This document shows, piece after piece, positions 60,955 through 64,000 of a stretch of DNA of 64,000 nucleotides (positions within the stretch are counted from its first letter, which is position 1; each line of letters opens with the position of its first letter). Made by a program: the position numbers and the translations under genes. Below the pieces are notes generated by a model, which saw nothing but the letters and a program-made list of their open reading frames with translations, was not told the DNA's origin and did not search any database. Source of the stretch: an uncultured Clostridia bacterium (GTDB lineage: Bacteria > Bacillota > Clostridia > Oscillospirales > Ruminococcaceae). The stretch is taken from positions 1 to 64,000 of the forward strand of contig CANQPB010000010.1 of assembly GCA_947625615.1 (NCBI GenBank), in the 5' to 3' direction.

Positions 60955-61822
60955 TCAGGCGCTCCTTTCCGGACTTTATTATTCCTATTATGTTCTTGTC
61001 GTGCATGTTTTCGGGCAGAAGCTTTTGGCGGAGCATCTCCCTCAGCTTTTCCATGGTGTAGCCCCGGGTGAGCTCGCCGTTTTCGGCGACGGATATGGTG
61101 CCGGTCTCCTCCGAAACAACGATTATTATCGCGTCGGAATTTTCACTCATTCCTATGGCGGCGCGGTGGCGCGAGCCGAGCTGCTTGTTTATCGTCTCCT
61201 CCTTGGCGGGGGTGGGCAGGAAGCATCCGGCGGCGATTATTCTCGCGTCGCGGATTATGACTGCGCCGTCGTGTAAAGGGGTCTTCGGGAAGAATATGCT
61301 GCCGAGGGTGGGCACGCTCGGGACGCAGTCCATTATCGTGCCGTTCTCTATCTGCTCGCCGAGCTTGTTTGTGCGCTCTATAACTATCAGCGCGCCGGTG
61401 GCGGTGTCGGAAAGATCGCTCGCGGCCTGGGCGACTACGTCTATGGCGTCGGCCCAGTTCTGGTTGAGGTCGTCTGCGTGGGAGCCGCTGTTGAAGACGG
61501 TCTTCACGTTTGCGCGGCCCACTCTTTCAAGCACGCGCCGAAGCTCGGGCTGGAAGACGATTATCAGCGCGATGAGGCCGACCTGGAAGAAGTTCCCGAA
61601 AAGATAGGTCATCATCTTAAGCTCGAGGGCGGCGGATATTCCGTAGATGGCGAGAATAATTACTATACCCGTTAAAAGCTGGACGGCTTTTGTCTCCCTG
61701 ATTATCTTTATGCCCTTATATAAGATGTAGGCCATTATGAGCATGTCAAGGATATCGCGGAATTCTATCGACGCCGCGACGTTAAGTATCCTTGAGGATA
61801 TATCGGTGAGAAGTTCCATCAT
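60932..61822 (-). CDS. cdaA: Membrane diadenylate cyclase CdaA
   Basis: This ~296-aa protein has three membrane helices (residues ~15-80) and the DAC domain with ERTNKLGEQIENGT, TPLHDGAVIIRD (DGA motif) and GSRHRAAIGMSENSD (RHR motif), plus IIVVSEETGTISVAENG. It makes c-di-AMP from two ATP. The start is uncertain: tandem ATGs at 61822/61819 fit the family, and a TTG at 61831 with AAAGGA nine bases upstream is also possible. It is co-transcribed with the YbbR gene. Confidence 0.93.
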   Translation of the reverse strand: MMELLTDISSRILNVAASIEFRDILDMLIMAYILYKGIKIIRETKAVQLLTGIVIILAIYGISAALELKMMTYLFGNFFQVGLIALIIVFQPELRRVLERVGRANVKTVFNSGSHADDLNQNWADAIDVVAQAASDLSDTATGALIVIERTNKLGEQIENGTIMDCVPSVPTLGSIFFPKTPLHDGAVIIRDARIIAAGCFLPTPAKEETINKQLGSRHRAAIGMSENSDAIIIVVSEETGTISVAENGELTRGYTMEKLREMLRQKLLPENMHDKNIIGIIKSGKERLNGKRKKV

Positions 61823-61907
61823 TCTTTCCAAAAGACATTGTCCTTTCCGCGAATGCTGTTTATCAATCCATTTTATTGTAACAGATTGCGCGGAATTTTT
61901 CAATAGG

Positions 61908-63044
61908 TCAGACGCCGTTTTTGTAAATTTTTTTCACTTCATTTATCAGCGCGGCTACGTCCTTCTCGGAGCTGAACACAGACGGCGAAAATCTGACGGC
62001 GCCGAACGGGAGCGTCGAAAGCGTCTCGTGAGCAAGAACCGCGCAGTGAAGGCCTCCCCTTAAGGCAAACCCTGCCGAGGAAAGCGCCCCCGCAAGCGCC
62101 TCGGCGGGTATGCCCTCAAGATTAAAGGAAACTATCGGGACGAAATTTTCGCCGCGGCGGTATATCCTCGCGCCGCCGAGATTTTTTATGCCGTCAATGA
62201 ACATGCTGCAAAGCCCCTCCTCGCGGGAGCGGATCTTATCGGTGCCGGTCTCTTTCAAATAGGCTATCCCCGCCCCGAGGCCGGCTATTCCGACGGAATT
62301 AACGGTTCCGCTTTCAAGCCTCTCGGGCATGAAGCCGGTCTGCTCAAGCTCGGCCGAGGTGGCCCCGGTGCCCCCTTCGATGACGGTATTCAGGGCGTAT
62401 TTTCCGTCGGATATCAAAAGCCCGGTGCCGGTGGGGCCGTAAAGGCCCTTGTGACCCGCCGTGCAGAAAAAATTCATGCCGTCCCGAAGGCTTATCGGGA
62501 TAATGCCGCAGGCCTGCGCGCCGTCGACTATGAAGCATACCCCGCTTTCGCGGCAAAGGGCGGCTATCTCGCGTATGGGATTTATTCTGCCTGTGACGTT
62601 CGACGCGGCGGTGCATATTACGCAGCGGGGACCGGTTTTTATAAGCCGGCCGAAATTTTCCACCGTTTCGGCGTCGGAGCGGCCTATCATGGCTACCTCG
62701 GCCCTTACCCCCTTTTTCGTCAGAGCGTAAACCGGCCGGGCGACGGAATTGTGCTCCATCGAGGATATGACCGCCCTGTCGCCGGGGCGCAGAATGCCCT
62801 TTATCGCAAGGTTAAGGCTGTGGGTGCAGTTTAGGGTAAAAACGGTGTTCTCCGGCTCGGCGCAAAACATCTCGGCGGCCTGCTCCCTAACCCTGTAAAC
62901 AGCCTCGGCGGCCTTTTTCGAATAGTAATGTCCCCCGCGGCCGGGGTTTCCCCCCAAATGCAGGGCGGCCTCCCTTACCGCCTCGGCCACCGAGGGCGGC
63001 TTCGGGAAAGTTGTGGCGGCGTTGTCAAAATATATCTGTCTCAT
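61908..63044 (-). CDS. Class V aminotransferase, cysteine desulfurase-like
   Basis: This 378-aa PLP enzyme has IYFDNAATTFPKP at its start, GGNPGRGGHYYS, CTHSLNLAIKGIL, the PLP lysine in FCTAGHKGLYGPTG, and a cysteine in RGGLHCAVLAH at the position of the SufS/CsdB catalytic Cys. It is similar to the group often named 'cysteine desulfurase family' in Clostridia, separate from the NifS at 1806. The DUF3343 gene lies 4 bp upstream, so the two are one unit. A role in sulfur or selenium delivery is inferred from that pairing. Confidence 0.88.
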   Translation of the reverse strand: MRQIYFDNAATTFPKPPSVAEAVREAALHLGGNPGRGGHYYSKKAAEAVYRVREQAAEMFCAEPENTVFTLNCTHSLNLAIKGILRPGDRAVISSMEHNSVARPVYALTKKGVRAEVAMIGRSDAETVENFGRLIKTGPRCVICTAASNVTGRINPIREIAALCRESGVCFIVDGAQACGIIPISLRDGMNFFCTAGHKGLYGPTGTGLLISDGKYALNTVIEGGTGATSAELEQTGFMPERLESGTVNSVGIAGLGAGIAYLKETGTDKIRSREEGLCSMFIDGIKNLGGARIYRRGENFVPIVSFNLEGIPAEALAGALSSAGFALRGGLHCAVLAHETLSTLPFGAVRFSPSVFSSEKDVAALINEVKKIYKNGV

Positions 63045-63048
63045 GTCG

Positions 63049-63270
63049 TCAGCGCTCGGCGGTCGTCCAGCTTCGCGCGGCTATCCCCCCTGCGTTGAGT
63101 ATAGGAAGAATTTTCGCCGGGTCGTCCTTTACCCTGATAACGTATCCGCAGCCGCTGCGCGAGCCCTTTTCCTGCCGCTCTATCTCGCAGTAGTAGCCCA
63201 TTCTGTTCAGTATGCTCTTCGATTTCATCGCGTAGGTAACCGACGAAACCGGTATAAGCGTATATGTCAA
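63049..63270 (-). CDS. DUF3343 protein (putative Se/S carrier-like)
   Basis: This 73-aa protein has the DUF3343 core: S-x-x-x-AMKSKSILNRMGYYCEI and a single cysteine in RSGCGYVIRV. Related proteins act next to SelD/YedF or desulfurases and may carry sulfur or selenium on the Cys. The start is TTG at 63270; AAGGGGTGA is upstream, and it gives the normal length. The class V aminotransferase gene begins 4 bp after its stop codon. Confidence 0.85.
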   Translation of the reverse strand: MTYTLIPVSSVTYAMKSKSILNRMGYYCEIERQEKGSRSGCGYVIRVKDDPAKILPILNAGGIAARSWTTAER

Positions 63271-63369
63271 GCTATGTCACCCCTTATTGCGTGCACTGTT
63301 GTCGGTGTGCTCTTACAGTTTATGCCGCAAAAAAGGCTTTTGACATAGAAAAAAATTTCACAAAACCTA

Positions 63370-63398
63370 TTGAAAAAGATTGCGGTATAATGTATAAT
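63370..63398 (+). promoter_or_regulatory. Promoter of the fucose/arabinose isomerase-like gene
   Basis: TTGAAA (63370-63375) and TATAAT (63393-63398) are 17 bp apart. A second TATAAT at 63386-63391 has no -35 at a proper distance. Confidence 0.75.
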
Positions 63399-63485
63399 GT
63401 TCATATAGTGACGGTTTGTGCCCCGATATGCCCAAGACGGGTCCCGACTGTCAACTAATTATCAAAATACTTGGAGGTATCACAA

Positions 63486-64000
63486 ATGGTAAACATTCCA
63501 GAAGTAAAGCTCGGCATTATCGCCGTATCGAGAGACTGCTTCCCCATAGCTCTCTCCACCGCCCGCCGCGAAGCAATTGTAAAAGCCTACGGCGAGGGCA
63601 TCTACAACTGCAAGATCACCGTTGAAAACGAAAAGGACGCCCTTAAGGCCGTCGAAGAGGTGACCGCGCAGGGCGTCAACGCGCTTGTCGTATTCCTTGG
63701 CAACTTCGGCCCCGAGACTCCCGAAACCCTTATCTGCAAACATTTTGACGGCCCCGTTATGTACGTCGCTGCCGCTGAGGGCGACGGAGACATGATAAAC
63801 GGCCGCGGCGACGCCTACTGCGGAATGCTCAACTGCTCATACAACCTCGGCATGCGTCATCTTCAGGCCTACATACCCGAATATCCCGTCGGCACCGCCG
63901 AAGAGTGCGCCGAAATGATCCGCGAGTTCGTTCCCATCGCCCGCGCCTTCATCGGTGTAAAGAATCTTAAGATTATCACCTTCGGCCCCCGCCCGCAGGA
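63486..64000 (+). CDS. L-fucose/L-arabinose isomerase-like protein (3' truncated)
   Basis: The ATG at 63486 has GGAGG nine bases upstream, and the frame runs open past the right edge; 171 codons are present of a gene expected to have ~480-500. The N-terminal part (KLGIIAVSRDCFPIALS, VNALVVFLGNFGPETPE, GRGDAYCGMLNCSYNLGMR) matches the large family of fucose/arabinose isomerase-like proteins common in gut Clostridia. The exact sugar is not determined by this part, and the catalytic Glu/Asp/His ligands are beyond the window. It has its own promoter. Confidence 0.85.
   Translation, partial: MVNIPEVKLGIIAVSRDCFPIALSTARREAIVKAYGEGIYNCKITVENEKDALKAVEEVTAQGVNALVVFLGNFGPETPETLICKHFDGPVMYVAAAEGDGDMINGRGDAYCGMLNCSYNLGMRHLQAYIPEYPVGTAEECAEMIREFVPIARAFIGVKNLKIITFGPRPQ

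Noticed and set aside
63386-63391. First TATAAT upstream of the isomerase-like gene as -10
   Set aside because: Only 10 bp separate it from TTGAAA; the second TATAAT at 63393-63398 has the correct 17-bp spacing.

Overview
The window looks like chromosomal DNA of a GC-rich, low-redundancy member of the Bacillota, class Clostridia, most likely an Oscillospirales/Ruminococcaceae-type gut anaerobe. Evidence for this is the set of families present: WhiA, RapZ, HPr kinase, CdaA/YbbR, DUF4364, DUF3343, DUF624, an ECF folate S component under a tetrahydrofolate riboswitch, and a methionine gamma-lyase/aluminium-resistance family protein. Strong AGGAGG-type ribosome binding sites and sigma-A promoters of the form TTGACA-17-TATAAT are common. 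The placement is inference; no rRNA or tRNA gene is in the window.

Layout. 1-4.1 kb (+): tail of an XRE-type regulator, then rnhA, an Fe-S assembly pair (NifS-type desulfurase, NifU/IscU scaffold) and a beta-carbonic anhydrase. 4.4-14.8 kb (mostly -): an envelope-anchored Cthe_2159-like beta-helix protein, a class-C serine hydrolase, a secreted protein, DUF3810 and a cation diffusion facilitator, then yfbR, DUF4364 and the PcrA/UvrD helicase. 15-18.5 kb (+): AI-2E family permease, GH43 lipoprotein, small lipoprotein. 18.5-22.5 kb (-): glycolytic cluster pgk, a 54-aa membrane protein, tpiA and gpmI. 22.6-30.7 kb (-): small P-loop kinase, trmL, pyridoxal kinase, two membrane proteins, folT behind a THF riboswitch, pfkA and a PASTA-domain protein whose kinase domain has lost its catalytic residues. 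30.9-33.9 kb: cardiolipin synthase, SPFH and NfeD. 34.3-45.7 kb (-): murD, GNAT, aluminium-resistance-like lyase, hprK and PHP phosphoesterase, followed by murB, rapZ, whiA and dnaE, a cell-wall/carbon-control/replication block. 46-51.8 kb (+): potABCD polyamine importer, a divergent PRPP synthetase and a flavin reductase. 51.8-57.9 kb (+): SERCA-like Ca2+ ATPase and a BlaI/M56 repressor-sensor pair with operator palindromes. 57.9-63.3 kb (-): COG2509 flavoprotein, CdaR (YbbR) and CdaA (c-di-AMP synthesis), class-V aminotransferase and DUF3343. 63.5 kb to the end (+): start of an L-fucose/arabinose isomerase-like gene.

Most of the genes are housekeeping. The less ordinary material is in the spaces between genes. 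Two ~120-bp copies of an insertion-like element (1088-1207 and 39491-39611) each have short direct repeats at their edges, consistent with target-site duplication, and carry a heptamer tandem repeat. Three long intergenic arrays of hairpins (4.2-4.4, 10.8-11.1 and 33.9-34.2 kb) share the same end modules around variable middles. Two GC-rich elements (16.2 and 23.7-23.9 kb) fold on paper into almost fully paired branched structures.

Other points to follow up are the predicted pseudokinase, the M56 sensor with a duplicated extracellular domain, a terminator-like hairpin that covers the ribosome binding site of the Ca2+ ATPase, and two small glycine-rich membrane proteins. No CRISPR array, prophage, plasmid module or complete insertion sequence was seen.
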